Assembly (NCBI GenBank): GCA_001630475.1
Contig: KV419397.1
Location: 379,758-443,757, forward strand
From: Sistotremastrum niveocremeum HHB9708
Taxonomy: Eukaryota; Basidiomycota; Agaricomycetes; Sistotremastrales; Sistotremastraceae
Reading direction: 5' to 3'
DNA: 64,000 bases
Position numbers and translations under genes: made by a program. The first letter of the stretch is position 1, and the number at the start of each line of letters is the position of its first letter. The notes beneath the pieces are model-generated. The model saw nothing but the letters and a program-made list of their open reading frames with translations, searched no databases and was not told the DNA's origin. This document shows positions 24,301 through 35,541 of this stretch, one piece after another.

Positions 24301-25616
24301 AACGGATTTATTTCCCGTATGCTTCTGGCGCTGGATCTCCAGATCTTAGTCTGCTTCAACAACAGTTACAGCAGCAGCAGCAACATCATCAGCAAGGCCA
24401 GACCCAGATCTCGTCTATCGCGTCGTCAAGCCACCACGCTTCCTCTTCCACGTCTACAGCAGCCTCAGCTTCCAATTCGGCTTCATCGGTATCGGCTTCG
24501 GTGATACATCAGAGTTTACCGCACCTTGCTCAAGACCGTCATGGTGACCGTCATAGTGAACGGGATTGGGACCGGGACGCTTCAGCTTCGGCGATTCATT
24601 CCCGAGCTAATCTCGCGGGAGGCAACAACGGCGTCGGCGCGAATCTTCATCTTCACGGGGCCGAACAATATTATAGCGGTGTCATTAATTTCGCTGCTGC
24701 TTCTTCCGCTGCTGCTGTATCTGCTCAGCGAACGCTGTCCAGATCTTCGTCCTTGGCAGATCTCGTCGCTGCGAACGTCGCTTCCAACGCTACCGCCAAC
24801 GTAAACGGAGCAGCGAATGGTCCTTCCGGTTCGACAGGTTCAGTCTCCAATTCGCCTTCGTCGTTCGGATGGAACAATTCGCCGACGAGATCGACGACGT
24901 CGGGATCTGCGAGTGCGCATGGGAGTGGACAGTTGAGGACGAAGTCGAGTTTGAGCAGTATGAAATCTATGACGTCCTCCTCTCAATTCGTCGTCGGTAC
25001 TCCTCCTCCTTTCCCCCAACTCCAATTCAACGCCTTCCGCGAACGCGACGCTCATTCTCCTCCTAACGCCAACGCTGCTCCTGGTTCGCACGGTCCTCTC
25101 CTTCCTTCATTCTTCGCGGACGTCCTTCAATCCCCTTTCTCGAGTCCGAGAGGGCTTAGAGGATCGTCGATTGAGGAGAGCGATGAGGATGAAGTCGAAC
25201 ATGGTCGTGGATTCTCAGGCGATTGGATGAAGAGCGACGACTTCAATACTTCTTCTCTCATCGGTGCTTCCTCCTCTGCATCCATGGGATTAAAAGAAGA
25301 CGAATTGGACGACGTCGTCTACCCCTCCTCTCGTTCCTCCCGTCGTACATCAAGTCATCTTTCGCTCTCCCTCTCAGGCGAATTGAAGGACTTGCACGAC
25401 GGAGCTGAGAAGATCGTATGGAACGGAAGGAGAGATGTTGGTAATCGAGCTGTTGGAGAAGAATGGAGTGATTCGGGGAGCGGGAGTAGAGGTGGAAGTA
25501 GGGGTGGAAGTCGGAGGGGATCTCAGGAGAATTTGAATGGAAAGAATAAGGATCTGGAAAAGGACCTGAAGGAAGCTATTGGCGCTATTGGAGAATTGAC
25601 CATGGGTCGAAAATAA
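21374..25616 (+). CDS. RanBP2-type zinc-finger protein with RRM-like N-terminus
   Basis: Seven exons (21374..21541, 21587..21745, 21791..21898, 21948..22177, 22236..22845, 23760..23843, 24012..25616) give 987 residues. Residues about 55-140 have an RRM-like pattern (VIRLFNLPPN, then SVWAVFRSHEEAKVAL). Two C4 fingers follow. The first, near 205-235, starts GDWICHNPACAAHNF and continues NPICIGC after an intron. The second, at about 441-465, starts GDWVCLKCDYL and continues in the next exon with KVCGSC. Each finger is therefore split by an intron. The long C-terminus is disordered, with a polyglutamine run, Ser/Ala-rich tracts and a Gly/Ser/Arg repeat near the end. Single-stranded RNA binding is likely from the finger family; the target is unknown. 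Confidence 0.87.
22846..23759 (+). other. Unusually long (914-base) intron
   Basis: Flanked by GTGAGT and a CATAG acceptor, with phase 0 on both sides, it joins SGT to QPPIMNTGNRG. It is T/C-rich on the plus strand. It contains a CGCTTAG-(4 bases)-CTAAGCG hairpin near 23010 and two CTTCGCTTAAC copies near 23593 and 23673. Open frames inside it are compositional and carry no domain. Nearly all other introns in the window are 45-60 bases. Confidence 0.7.
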
Positions 25617-26517
25617 TCTGCTATCTCGGTACGTCTCCGTTCTTCGTCGAAATGACTGGATACTGACGGAGATGGCAGCTCGAAACCATCGTACCATATT
25701 GCATTGCTTTCAAGAAATCTCGAAACTGCTTATCGCTCTGTATCCCTCATCGTCATCGTCAACATAATCGTCATCATCGATCGTCTCTCTCTTCGCTGCA
25801 TAATCTCAACTCAACTCAACTCACGTCTACAATACAAAAATCTTACGGAATTATTCGACTCTTCGTCCGCCATTCGATATCTTGGAATTCCCTAATTCGC
25901 TCTCCTCGACCAAACCCTAAAAACCAGGGCGACCCTCGGTCCTACTAATATGGAAGGAGCGGGAACTAATCACCATCGCCATTCACCAGATGGGAGTTCT
26001 TGATATCTCACCCACAAAAAACCAAAACAGCGTCTTATACGTACTTTACTGCTTGGCCTCATCCATTTGTTCGCGTTCGCAATTGGCATTACGTAACACG
26101 TTGAACTGCTTGTCGTACTTTCTCATTTCTCATTCTCATTCTCATGCTCATCGTTGCAATTCTTGTTATTCGTACTGGATTTATTTTTTTGGTAATACCG
26201 ATTTGAAGTATAGTAGATATAGTTACTGGAAACATCAAGTAATAATGCATTGACATACCTACCATCCAAAGCTCTTGCTCGTCCCTGTTTTCTTTCCAAG
26301 ACCCGAGTGAAAATCTAGGCACGACCGTCTCCGGAGATAGCGAAGGGATCAGAAGCACGTGGCTGGGCCGGACTCGAAGTGCCCCTTTTTGGTCCAATTC
26401 ACGTCCTTGTCTCTGTTGCTGGCAACAGCTGCCGTGCTGCGTCCTACTGTCGTATATATTCAGGCCTGAACTTGTCAGAGCTCCACATAGCCTCTTTCAC
26501 CCCAACGAGCCTCAACG
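25617..26517. other. Intergenic region upstream of the nuclease gene
   Basis: Contains the presumed 3' untranslated part of the zinc-finger gene (TC-rich) and short AT-rich stretches with tandem TTCTCA units near 26123-26143. A TATATATTC at about 26453-26461 lies 57 bases before the nuclease ATG and may be its TATA box. No gene was found. Confidence 0.4.
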
Positions 26518-27669
26518 ATGAGGACAACATCTGTCATTCTAGCACTCGGTCTGGCTTCAACACCTGCAGTTCATGCATGGGGTGCAGTGGGTACGTCGCG
26601 TCCACGTCTATCTTCAATGTCTATGGGATATGCTTAAATGGGTTTGAATGCCAGGTCATGAAATCGCTGCAACCATAGCCCAGATGTATCTCTACCCATC
26701 CACCCTTTCGAAGCTCTGTTCCGTCCTGCCACCGTACGCGGAATGTCATCTCGCACCAGTCGCAACCTGGGCAGATAAAATCCGCTTCTACCAACGCTGG
26801 TCAGGACCTCTCCACTACGTCGGCTCAATAGGCGATCATCCTTCCCAAACCTGCGTCTTCCAAGCTGAGAAAGAGAACGATAAGGGTGGATGGGAGAATA
26901 GTCAGTATAACGTTCTTAATGGGATTCGAAATACTACCGAGTGGATTCTGGATGGAAGAGAAGGTGTTGAAGAAGCTACTAAATTCTTGGTCCATTTCTT
27001 GGGAGATATGCATCAGCCTTTGCATCTTACTGGAAGAGATAGAGGTGGAAATGGAATGAAAGTCAGATTTGACGGCAGGCAAACGAGTTCAGTTCATCTT
27101 GGATTTCTTCACTTCGATGGAGGTACTTATCTGTAGTAGACTTGCATTCCGTCTGGGATTCAGGCCTCATCGCGAAATCTCTGCGAACACTGCCTCTAAA
27201 CTATACTCGACCGCTCCCAATCGACTGGGTCGAATCTGCGCTCCGTGAGACCATCTACACTCCCTACATCCGTCAGATCATGTGGGAAGGCGTTCTTACG
27301 GAATGGAAAGACGAGCTAGACGCTTGGCTCCTCTGTCCGGGCGCCGTCTGGAAGACCCTCGGGCTCGTCAATCAAGATGGCAACCCTACCCCTCTTCAAT
27401 CCATTCCTACAGACGACGATGTTGTCTGTCCGTTCGCATGGGGTGAACCAATTCACCAACTCAACTGTGACCTTATCTGGCCCCCAGAACTCGACGAATA
27501 CGGCCCTCGTCCTCATTATATCGAACTCGACACGCCTGAGTACTCTGGAAGGATAAAGAGAGAGAAGCTTATCGAGAAATTGTTAGCGATGGCTGGGATA
27601 CGTATGGCGGGTGTTCTCAATTATCTATTCGCTGATGAGAGTGATGGAAACCGGCTTTTGTTGTTGTAG
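26518..27669 (+). CDS. Secreted S1/P1-type zinc-dependent nuclease
   Basis: Exons 26518..26590, 26655..27086 and 27140..27669 give 344 residues. Signal peptide 1-20 ends in VHA. The mature protein then begins with Trp21, whose amino terminus is a zinc ligand in this family. Other zinc-ligand motifs are in order: GHEIAA, ATWAD, GPLHYV, FLVHFLGDMHQPLH and LHSVWD. The GRDRGGN loop is also typical. Enzymes of this family cut single-stranded DNA and RNA outside the cell to release nucleotides and phosphate. The second donor (GTTCAG) is weak, and the acceptor offers two overlapping TAG choices of which only the second keeps the frame. Confidence 0.92.
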
Positions 27670-28071
27670 TTGGTCCCGTTGTACTTCTAGACTGTGCCTT
27701 TAGCGCGTTAGCTTCTGTGTTTCGAGCTGTAATGTATAGGTATTTCTATGATACCCCATTTGATGAAGATCAAGATACATCGTTCTATTTTATACTAGAC
27801 CCGGTGTTCCCGACTATCACTTTTGGGGAAACATTCATCTCGATTAATTATGGTAACTGCTAAAAGTCTAATCGTACGGAAGGCGCCGGAGGATAACAGC
27901 GAGCCGCCGGTAGCACCCGATTGTGAACTATGCCTCATGAAGAGCATGCTGAAGACATCCAGCTTTGGCATGGACTTGGTGAAGGCAATCCTTTGTTAGC
28001 ACACTAGGCCGAGGCAGTGCGTGCCATCGACATTGACTCGTACTCTAATTCGTACTCAACGCTAGAGTACA

Positions 28072-28477
28072 GTACTACTACTGTATAATTTCGACCACTT
28101 AGGACGGTCCCTGTCCCCTCGGGTCCTCCTATCCTGTAATAAATTTCCCATGTCCCCTGTCCCGGGCGGCTTGTCCCAACCAAAATTTCAATGTCCCCCG
28201 TGCTTTTGAGACTTGGAAAGGGCGCAAATACTTTAAAAAATCGAATTAAATATTAAATTCATTGTGTGCTGATGCCTGAGGCTCTACAAGGGCATGTCAT
28301 GTCAAAATGACCGAGATAATATACATATAAAATATATTTCTCAATTTATCGGTCCCTCATCCTGATGTTCCATCCTATGTCCCCATGTCCCAACCTGTCC
28401 CTCCTTTGCGCCACAGTGTTCTTTTGTTGTCCCTGTCCCCTGGCCCATCCCGAGTGGTCGAAATCTTACAGTAGTAC
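28072..28477. mobile_element. Short non-autonomous TIR element (MITE-like)
   Basis: The left end reads GTACTACTACTGTATAATTT then CGACCACT. The right end, reverse-complemented, reads GTACTACTGTAAGATTTCGA then CCACT. These are imperfect inverted repeats of about 25 bases. Just inside, GTCCCTGTCCCCT occurs at both ends, with further TGTCCC units between. The 406-base interior is AT-rich and has no open frame. A clear target-site duplication was not found, and the superfamily is uncertain; GGGAC-rich subterminal repeats with such TIRs recall hAT-derived elements. It lies between the nuclease and aldo/keto reductase copy 3. Confidence 0.6.
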
Positions 28478-29457
28478 GGAACCGGCGACGATCGAATTTG
28501 CAGGTGATATGCTGCAGCCTGTCAATGCCGCAACAGTCTAAGAACTAACATGGAACGCTATAGAACTATATCCCCACAATTATCATGACAAGGCCTTGTC
28601 GGACCATCGAAGAAAAAATGCGAGCCGCTCTTCGCGGAGTCCCCCTATCGAGGTCCATCTCCCCGAAACAGTCCGTTGAGTGAACGAGACGGTCCAGTCA
28701 ATAGTCCCAGCGGTATTGTCGAACGCTACATCAGTCATACTCAAAGGTTCACTAAGCAAACGTATGTTTTTAATATGTTTTATGATTATCACGGCCATTG
28801 TTGAATTACCATCTCTCAGTCAAGCTTTAGCCTTATAATTATGGCATGAAATCGGTTTCGTAGAGGGTATGTTATCATTACTTCCAATGCAAATTTCGAT
28901 CCACGATCTTATCCCCAGATTGTCCGGACTAGCTTTCGCCGGTCGCCACAAATGTTGGCACCGTATGCTGCGCGTTCTATATTCCATTGTGCAGATACCC
29001 CACCCTCCGACTCGGACTTGCGCCGCTGTCTTCGTAATTGTCAAAAATATTCAGGGAATAAGAGATTGGTCTCATAACATTCACCAGAAGCCTGAAATTT
29101 TAGTCGAAAGACTTCACAGGTTCGTCAGGCAAATCTGTAGCTTTCTAGCCAAATCAAAAAATTCAACGACTTCAGGCATAGGCAACGGAAACATCGGTTT
29201 CGAACCATGGTTGAGATTATTTGTCAGAGGCACGGAAATTCGGGTCGGCATTTGCTTAAGATTACCTGCTACTTGACCTGCTATCGACTTGCGCAAGCTG
29301 GTGAGCCGCTAGCGATGACTTATTCTTCAATTAATGTGTCAGGCCTGACAAATAAAATAATTTAGTGACAGAACGACCGAATAATCGGGATTCGATCGAG
29401 GCTGACGCGTCGCCTCCTCAATAAACAGAGTGCACGATATTCCTATGGATCGTCTGG
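28478..29457. other. Intergenic region upstream of aldo/keto reductase copy 3
   Basis: About 1 kb without a supported gene. Open frames on both strands are short and show no splice-consistent continuation. Confidence 0.4.
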
Positions 29458-29467
29458 AATATAAAAG
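29458..29467 (+). promoter_or_regulatory. TATA box of aldo/keto reductase copy 3
   Basis: AATATAAAAG lies 81 bases before the ATG and is followed by a pyrimidine-rich leader (CCTTTTCACCTCTGCC). The equivalent element in copy 4 lies 58 bases before its ATG. Confidence 0.55.
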
Positions 29468-29547
29468 AGTAGAGGTGGAAGGTTGAAGTCGACCAGTCCT
29501 TTTCACCTCTGCCTATTACTCTCAGTACTCTTTGCAAGCGTTCTATC

Positions 29548-30845
29548 ATGTCTGCTTCTTCGGCAAATACACCCCAAGTCGAATACCGTCGACTTGGCAA
29601 TTCTGGTCTTCGAGTATCAGTACCTATCATTGGAGCGATGAGCTTCGGTGATAAGAAGTGGTCGGTGAGCTATAATGTCGTGATGACTCTGATATTTTCT
29701 CTTATGAATGCTTTAGCCGTGGGTCTTGGAGGAGGATGAAGCTTTGCCACTCCTCAAAGCGGCCTGGGATCGTGGCGTTAACACCATCGACACGGCCAAT
29801 CAGTACTCTGGGGGCGTCTCCGAAGTCATAGTAGGAAGATTCATCAAGCAAGTATGTATTCTGGTTTGCGGCTTTCTTCGACTACTGACCGAAATAACAG
29901 TATAACATCCCTCGCCACAAGCTTTTGATTCTCACGAAGTGCTTCTTCCCCACAACCGAAGAAGATCATTCGCTCCAGGTCTATGCTCATCCTGAGCTAC
30001 GGGACACCCAGGACCATGTCAACCAGTGCGGTCTATCTCGTCAGGCTATCTTCAATCAAGTCGAAGCTTCCCTCCGACGTCTCGATACTGACTATATCGA
30101 CCTTCTTCAAATCCATCGTTACGACTACGAGACTCCCATCGAAGAAACCATGGAAGCTCTCCACGACATCGTCAAATCCGGGAAGGTCCGATACATCGGG
30201 GCCAGCTCTATGCGGACTTGGCAATTCGTTCTCATGAACAGCGTTGCCGAAAAGAATGGCTGGACTCAATTCATTTCGATGCAAAACCAGTACAATCTTT
30301 TGTATCGTGAAGAGGTTAGTCTATTTGATCCGGCTCTCAGAATAGCGGCTAAAATCAATTTCAGGAGCGCGAGATGAATGCCTATTGCAACTACAAGGGC
30401 ATCGGTCTGATCCCTTGGGGCCCACTTTCGTCTGGTTTCCTTGCTCGTCCTTCAGCTCAACAAACTGCGCGTTCCGACGACACCAAGAAAGTCTACGGTC
30501 GCGAGTTAAGTCACTCGGAGGCTGTCATAGTAGATCGTGTCGAAGAAATCTCAAAGAAGAAAGGCTGGCCCATGAGCCAAGTAGCGCTTGCTTGGATCAA
30601 TTCGAAGGTCGCTTCGCCTATTGTTGGAATTAGTTCGGTAAGCCCCTGGCCCTTTATCGTTTTTTTCGTGACTCATGTGTCTCCAAGGTCGCACGCTTGG
30701 AGGAGTCGATTATTCCTGGAAAGACCTTGACTCCTGAGGAAATAAAATATTTGGAGGAACCGTAAGATTGCTCAAGTTGATGGTTCTTTCAGCTCACTCA
30801 TTCTTGGATAGATACGCTCCCAGGGCTGTCTATGGTCATTACTAA
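29548..30845 (+). CDS. Aldo/keto reductase, copy 3
   Basis: Six exons (29548..29664, 29717..29851, 29901..30314, 30365..30637, 30688..30761, 30812..30845) give 348 residues. Catalytic tetrad: Asp and Tyr in [12 protein letters not shown], Lys in [10 protein letters not shown], His in [10 protein letters not shown]. It ends [10 protein letters not shown]. Exon 3 is one codon longer than in the other copies. Exon plan and phases match copies 1, 2 and 4. It sits head-to-tail with copy 4 and is clearly its closest relative in the window (shared MSTSE/MSASS-type start, SVPIIGAMS and QYSGGVSE). Confidence 0.93.
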
Positions 30846-31419
30846 ACGTCCAACGTGACTTCTGTCAATCAGACCTTCATGTTGAAAGTCTCGCGTACCT
30901 TGTGGTCCCTACTGGGTCCCTCCTGATGTGCTCCTTAAACATGAACGGGTCAATATATATTACACCCCTTATCCTATATCTATTTGCTGCGCAGTGCCTC
31001 TCGGTTGTGGCTGTCCCGCCATTCGAAGGCAAGGGTTGCCTCTTTTCTCATCCAGTCCACAGCAATTGAGTGGTAAAATTAATATTGAGCTCTCCTTGAG
31101 CAGAAAAGACGGCGATAATTGCTACTCACCGCCGAGGTACGGCATGATCATTGATCACGGCATCTTCGTAATATCAGTCGCCAATCGGACTCGGAGCTGC
31201 CTTTTCGTCGAATCGTATGGTCTTCCTCGGCCAGGTCTCATCGTTTGGCAGTTACAGCACTGTAGCAGTACCAGCAAATAAGTCAGATATTACAAAGAAC
31301 AGTAGGCTCAACTTATTTACCGATGCCGCTTCTGAATCGATGACGCGGCATCGACGGAGCTGAAAGCAGAGTTCGCCCCTGGAGTCGAGGCTTACCGCTC
31401 AAAGTAGGGGTTCCCACGC

Positions 31420-31612
31420 ACGAGATAACATGCGAGATAACATGAGTTATCTCGCGGACCTCAATTACTCTCTTTTGTAGGCCGTCTAAAATCTTGTCAA
31501 TATTATTCTAGGAAGATATGAATATTAATGATTATCTAGCGTTTTTAGAACATTAATTGGTCGAGAGAGAAGCGCCAGGAAGCCCAATGCGAGATAACAC
31601 GAGATAACATGT
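31420..31612. repeat. Cluster of CGAGATAACATG repeats with a perfect palindrome
   Basis: CGAGATAACATG occurs twice in direct tandem at 31421-31444. The second copy is part of a perfect 10-base inverted repeat with a 4-base loop (GCGAGATAAC at 31432-31441 and GTTATCTCGC at 31446-31455). About 145 bases downstream the pair CGAGATAACACGAGATAACA appears again (31590-31611). The interval is AT-rich and without open frames. It could be ends of a small element or protein-binding sites. Confidence 0.6.
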
Positions 31613-31963
31613 GACTGTGACTGCGGGTGACGCGTGCAAGTTCCGAGCTTGCTGCCCTAGTAATTCCCTGCGTGTGAGCTCTCGACGTCTAAGGTTCTGT
31701 CAAAAGTGTATTCAGTGGTCTAATGTATCTACTCTGATCACTGGAGAAATTTAAACCGGATTTATAGCGCATTAGCAACTGTACAAATAAAGAAAGCAGT
31801 GAAGGCTGGTCGAATAAATCCCGGATGCATTGTACCAGTGTGTTATGAGCACGAAGAGCTCACCACAGGATCGCTCAGGAAGTGCTTGTCGATTAAAGCA
31901 AATCGCGGGGCTACGAGCTTCCTGTCGTGCTGGCGCAAGTGGCGAAAAGGCTCCGAAAGGGGT

Positions 31964-31980
31964 CCGGGGCAGCGCCCCGG
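31964..31980. repeat. GC-only hairpin
   Basis: CCGGGGC, a three-base loop, then GCCCCGG: a perfect 7-bp stem embedded in a GC-rich block after AAAGGGGT. It resembles a transcription-terminator or element-end hairpin, but no gene ends nearby. Confidence 0.5.
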
Positions 31981-32271
31981 GCGAAAAATGATAATTTGAG
32001 AGGGCTAAAAGACCGAAATCACGTCAAATGCCATTATATGAGTCTACTAGGCCAGTTGGAGTCCATCCATCAATTTATTGAGCTCGAATTCTTCGCATAT
32101 AGCCTACCCGAGCCTTCCCTGAGCCAGTCCTTTGGTGTATTCAAAGCCGCAAATGATACAGAATATTCGACAAGGAGATTCATGAGGTTTGGCTCATATA
32201 AAAACGGTGAAACGACGTAGTGACGATAAGAATAATGTTTACCTCCTTCACATGTCGAACCGCGCCGATAG

Positions 32272-32285
32272 GCGCGCGCGCGCGA
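32272..32285. repeat. Alternating GC tract
   Basis: A pure GC dinucleotide run of about 13-14 bases, a potential Z-DNA-forming sequence, within the upstream region of aldo/keto reductase copy 4. Confidence 0.5.
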
Positions 32286-32490
32286 GCGTTTTAACTCCAA
32301 AAATCACTCAAAAATACATTCAGAACCATGGTTGAATTCGCATAATCATGGATGATTTTATAATGATTTTTACAAAAAATGCTACCGAAGTTCCCTTTAT
32401 CTCTCTCCCTTTTCTTTCTTTTCCTTTCTTTTTCTCTTTCTTTTCGGGCCGAAATACCCCCTTCTTTGAGGGGAAAACCGGAGTCGACGG

Positions 32491-32497
32491 TATAAAA
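32491..32497 (+). promoter_or_regulatory. TATA box of aldo/keto reductase copy 4
   Basis: TATAAAA lies 58 bases upstream of the ATG, after a long T/C-rich tract. Confidence 0.55.
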
Positions 32498-32554
32498 CCT
32501 TCCCTGCTTGAACCCTCTTCACTTCATCTTATCAGTTCATCAGTAACATCGAAC

Positions 32555-33876
32555 ATGTCGACCACCAGCGAAACCAAAAAACCACAGGTTGAATACCGCA
32601 GACTCGGTAAATCGGGCTTGCGAGTTTCAGTGCCTATCATAGGCGCCATGAGCTATGGCAGCAAGCGCTGGATGGTGCGTTGATCAAAGCTCAATCTATA
32701 GCATTCATACAGGACTGATGCAGTCCTTAGCCTTGGGTATTGGAGGAGGACGAAGCTTTGCCTTTGTTGAAAGCAGCCTGGGATCGTGGTGTGAACACGA
32801 TTGACACTGCCAATCAGTATTCGGGAGGAGTATCTGAACAGATAGTCGGAAAATTCATCAAGAAGGTGCGCATTTATTGGTTTCAGCTCAATCAACTGCC
32901 GAAGCCTGATTTTTATGTCTAGTACAATATTCCCCGCGAGAAGATCCTTATCCTCACCAAATGTTTCTTCCCCGCTCCCGAGGATCCCTCCATTCAAGTA
33001 TGGATGCATCCTGAACTTCGTGACGAGCAGGCATACGTCAATAATTGCGGATTATCTCGCGGAGCTATCTTCAATCAGGTCGAAGCATCTTTGAAGCGCC
33101 TCGACACTCCGTATATCGACCTGCTCCAAATCCATCGCTTTGATTATGAAACTCCTATCGAAGAAACCATGGAGGCCCTTCATGACCTCGTCAAATCTGG
33201 GAAGGTCCGCTACATCGGTGGTAGTTCCATGTGGGCTTGGCAATTCGCCCTCATGAACAGCACCGCCGAAAAGCACGGTTGGACACAGTTCGTCTCCATG
33301 CAGAATATGTACAATCTCATGTATCGCGAGGAGGTAAGCACGTCATTTGCACCCGACCCCAATGCATTACTGAGTCGCATCAAGGAGCGAGAAATGAACG
33401 CGTATTGTAATCACAAGGGCATCGGCCTCATTCCTTGGGGACCTCTTGCTTCCGGTTTCCTTGCGCGACCCTCTGGTAAACAAACAACACGGAGTGGCGA
33501 TGATCCCAACAAGATATATGGTCGTGACATCACCAAGTCCGAATTCGTAATCATTGATCGTGTCGAGGAGCTTGCTAAAAAGAAGGGTTGGCCAATGAGT
33601 CAAGTTGCGCTTGCTTGGCTGAACTCGAAGGTCACCTCTCCCATCATTGGGATTAGCTCGGTATGATATATGCTTTGCGTCTCCATTTAATGCTCATCTG
33701 TATATTCGACCAGGTTGCGAGACTGGAGGAATCTATCATCCCAGACAAGAAGTTGTCGGAAGAGGAGACCAAGTTTTTGGAAGAACCGTAAGCGTGGCTC
33801 TCTTTGATCATTGTGCCGCTCATGCTAACTTCGCTTTCCTAGATACGTGCCCACCGCCGTGTTTGGTCATTTCTAA
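32555..33876 (+). CDS. Aldo/keto reductase, copy 4
   Basis: Six exons (32555..32674, 32731..32865, 32923..33333, 33385..33660, 33714..33787, 33843..33876) give 349 residues. Catalytic residues: Asp and Tyr in [12 protein letters not shown], Lys in [10 protein letters not shown], His in LLQIHRFDYE. It ends YVPTAVFGHF. Intron positions and phases are identical to the other copies (0,0,0,0,2). Highest similarity is to copy 3 upstream, so these two are a recent tandem duplication. Substrate unknown; NADPH-linked reduction of an aldehyde or ketone is expected from the family. Confidence 0.93.
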
Positions 33877-35541
33877 GCGCTGCTCCGTGGTAACGTCGAC
33901 GAGCAGTCATTGAGATAATCTCATTTCAGTGAGACGCGGAAGACCCATCTCACGCAATTCCCTGCTTCCTCAGTAAATTTCTGTTTCTGTGTATAAAAAT
34001 GTGATCACATTGTTAAATTTATCACACTTGTCCGGTTTACTGGTTCCGACCCGAGGAATTTCTCAAGCTTGTGTTGTCCGTTCAATGTCCTCTGTAGTAG
34101 CGCCGCAAATGCCCGCATTCTCGAGATGATGATATTGTCACTAGCATATGGTGGGGAATAACTGCAAATGACCGCGAGAGTCTGCAGCCACTTGTGCCTG
34201 ACCTGCCGAATCTGCCGACGCGCTACGGCATGATTCGCTCGTCCGAGTTTGGAGCTGATCGTGGGCCGACTCTTTTCGAACGTTTCAACCCTCCTGCGGA
34301 TTATAAGGAGACCGTGGGCACTCTCTCATGCATGGGTACCCTGCGTTCGTGATAGTTCAGCCACTTGCCCCGAAATCACTCATCCGAGATACACATTCTT
34401 GGCTGCGTGCTCACACCATACCTACAGCCATTGATAGATCGTCAAACATAACCGAAATCGATTTAAATCTGGATACCAGATAAGTTTGGCTTGAACGAAC
34501 TCATCAGATGTTACAGGCAGTGATTCACACTTCCTGATCGGCGTTCTCCAAGGCTAATATACCACCGACTCTTCTCCTTCACGGGAGGACCATCGTTCGA
34601 CTAAGAAGCGCTGGAATAACTTCGAAACGAGATTTCTCAAGAACTTGTCTTCTGATAATATCGGCTGTTGTTCGTGAGAGCAGCTTCCACTGCGTTTTAC
34701 CAATGACTATGTGGCGCAGTCGTTTATCTCATTTTCATCGAATCTTCAGGTCAAGAGGGACGGGCTCACCTCGACCCAGTGCAGACGATGTCAATATTAC
34801 CGTGAATATGAAATCATCAGTTCCATTGATAAAAATGGCCATTGAGATGCATCGAGAATGTCGCGAAATCGTTGTCAGGCACGCACAAGCGACTGCCGAA
34901 GTCACTCTGAAGCACGTTCTTCGGTCAGCAGTCAGCACTGCTATAAAGTCCCTTTACTTGGGAATTTGACAACTTACTAGGATGGATCTGGTGTGACAAT
35001 CTTGCGTATTGCCAAGGTGCTATGGCACGACGAGGGCATAGCACTGTAATTCCAAACCCTAAGCCGAGGTGGTGGACTAGTGGAGTCGATATTTTCTCCC
35101 ATCTGTTCCAGCGATCTGCAATATTTGGGGCGCGGTGAAAGTCCTGAAGTTAGCCAAATTTCTGTAGGATGGGTGCATATGATGAACCCAGCGCATAATC
35201 GATCGGTACGATCGGTCAACCAACTGCATGACTCGGGACTTGAGCTGCCATCTCCATGTGGTAAATTGGGACATGCAACCAAATCTTCGGTGTTGGCGTG
35301 ACAATCAACAGTGTGAATGATTGACTGGCTCCGTATGTGAATGCCCCCCTACCGCCTCCTCAATCAATTGTGGGACTATGACGAGAGCAGTGGGGATTTG
35401 AACGGGTCGACCTCGATGAGGAATCTGCCAGTGTACCTGAAATCAAAAGAGTCAGAGATATATTTAACGTCCGCGTGTCGAATATAGAGTCTGACTGCAG
35501 GCATACCTTGCGCTGCATCACACGCCGAACCTCCTCCTACC
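33877..35541. other. Intergenic region without a supported gene
   Basis: About 1.7 kb. The longest plus-strand frame (34703-34969) lacks a domain and any splice-linked continuation. A TATATTTAA at 35457-35465 lies about 80 bases before the first beta-trefoil-like gene. Confidence 0.4.

Larger units (their letters stand above)
30846..32490. other. Intergenic region rich in short repeats
   Basis: No gene is supported. It holds the GAGATAAC cluster, a GC-rich hairpin and an alternating GC run, described separately, plus AT-rich DNA and a T/C-rich tract (32400-32450) that leads into the copy 4 promoter. Confidence 0.45.

Noticed and set aside
24073-24504. Second open frame over the polyglutamine part of the zinc-finger gene
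   Set aside because: It is a shadow of the CAG-repeat-rich exon, whose own frame stays open for 534 codons and joins the second zinc finger in phase.
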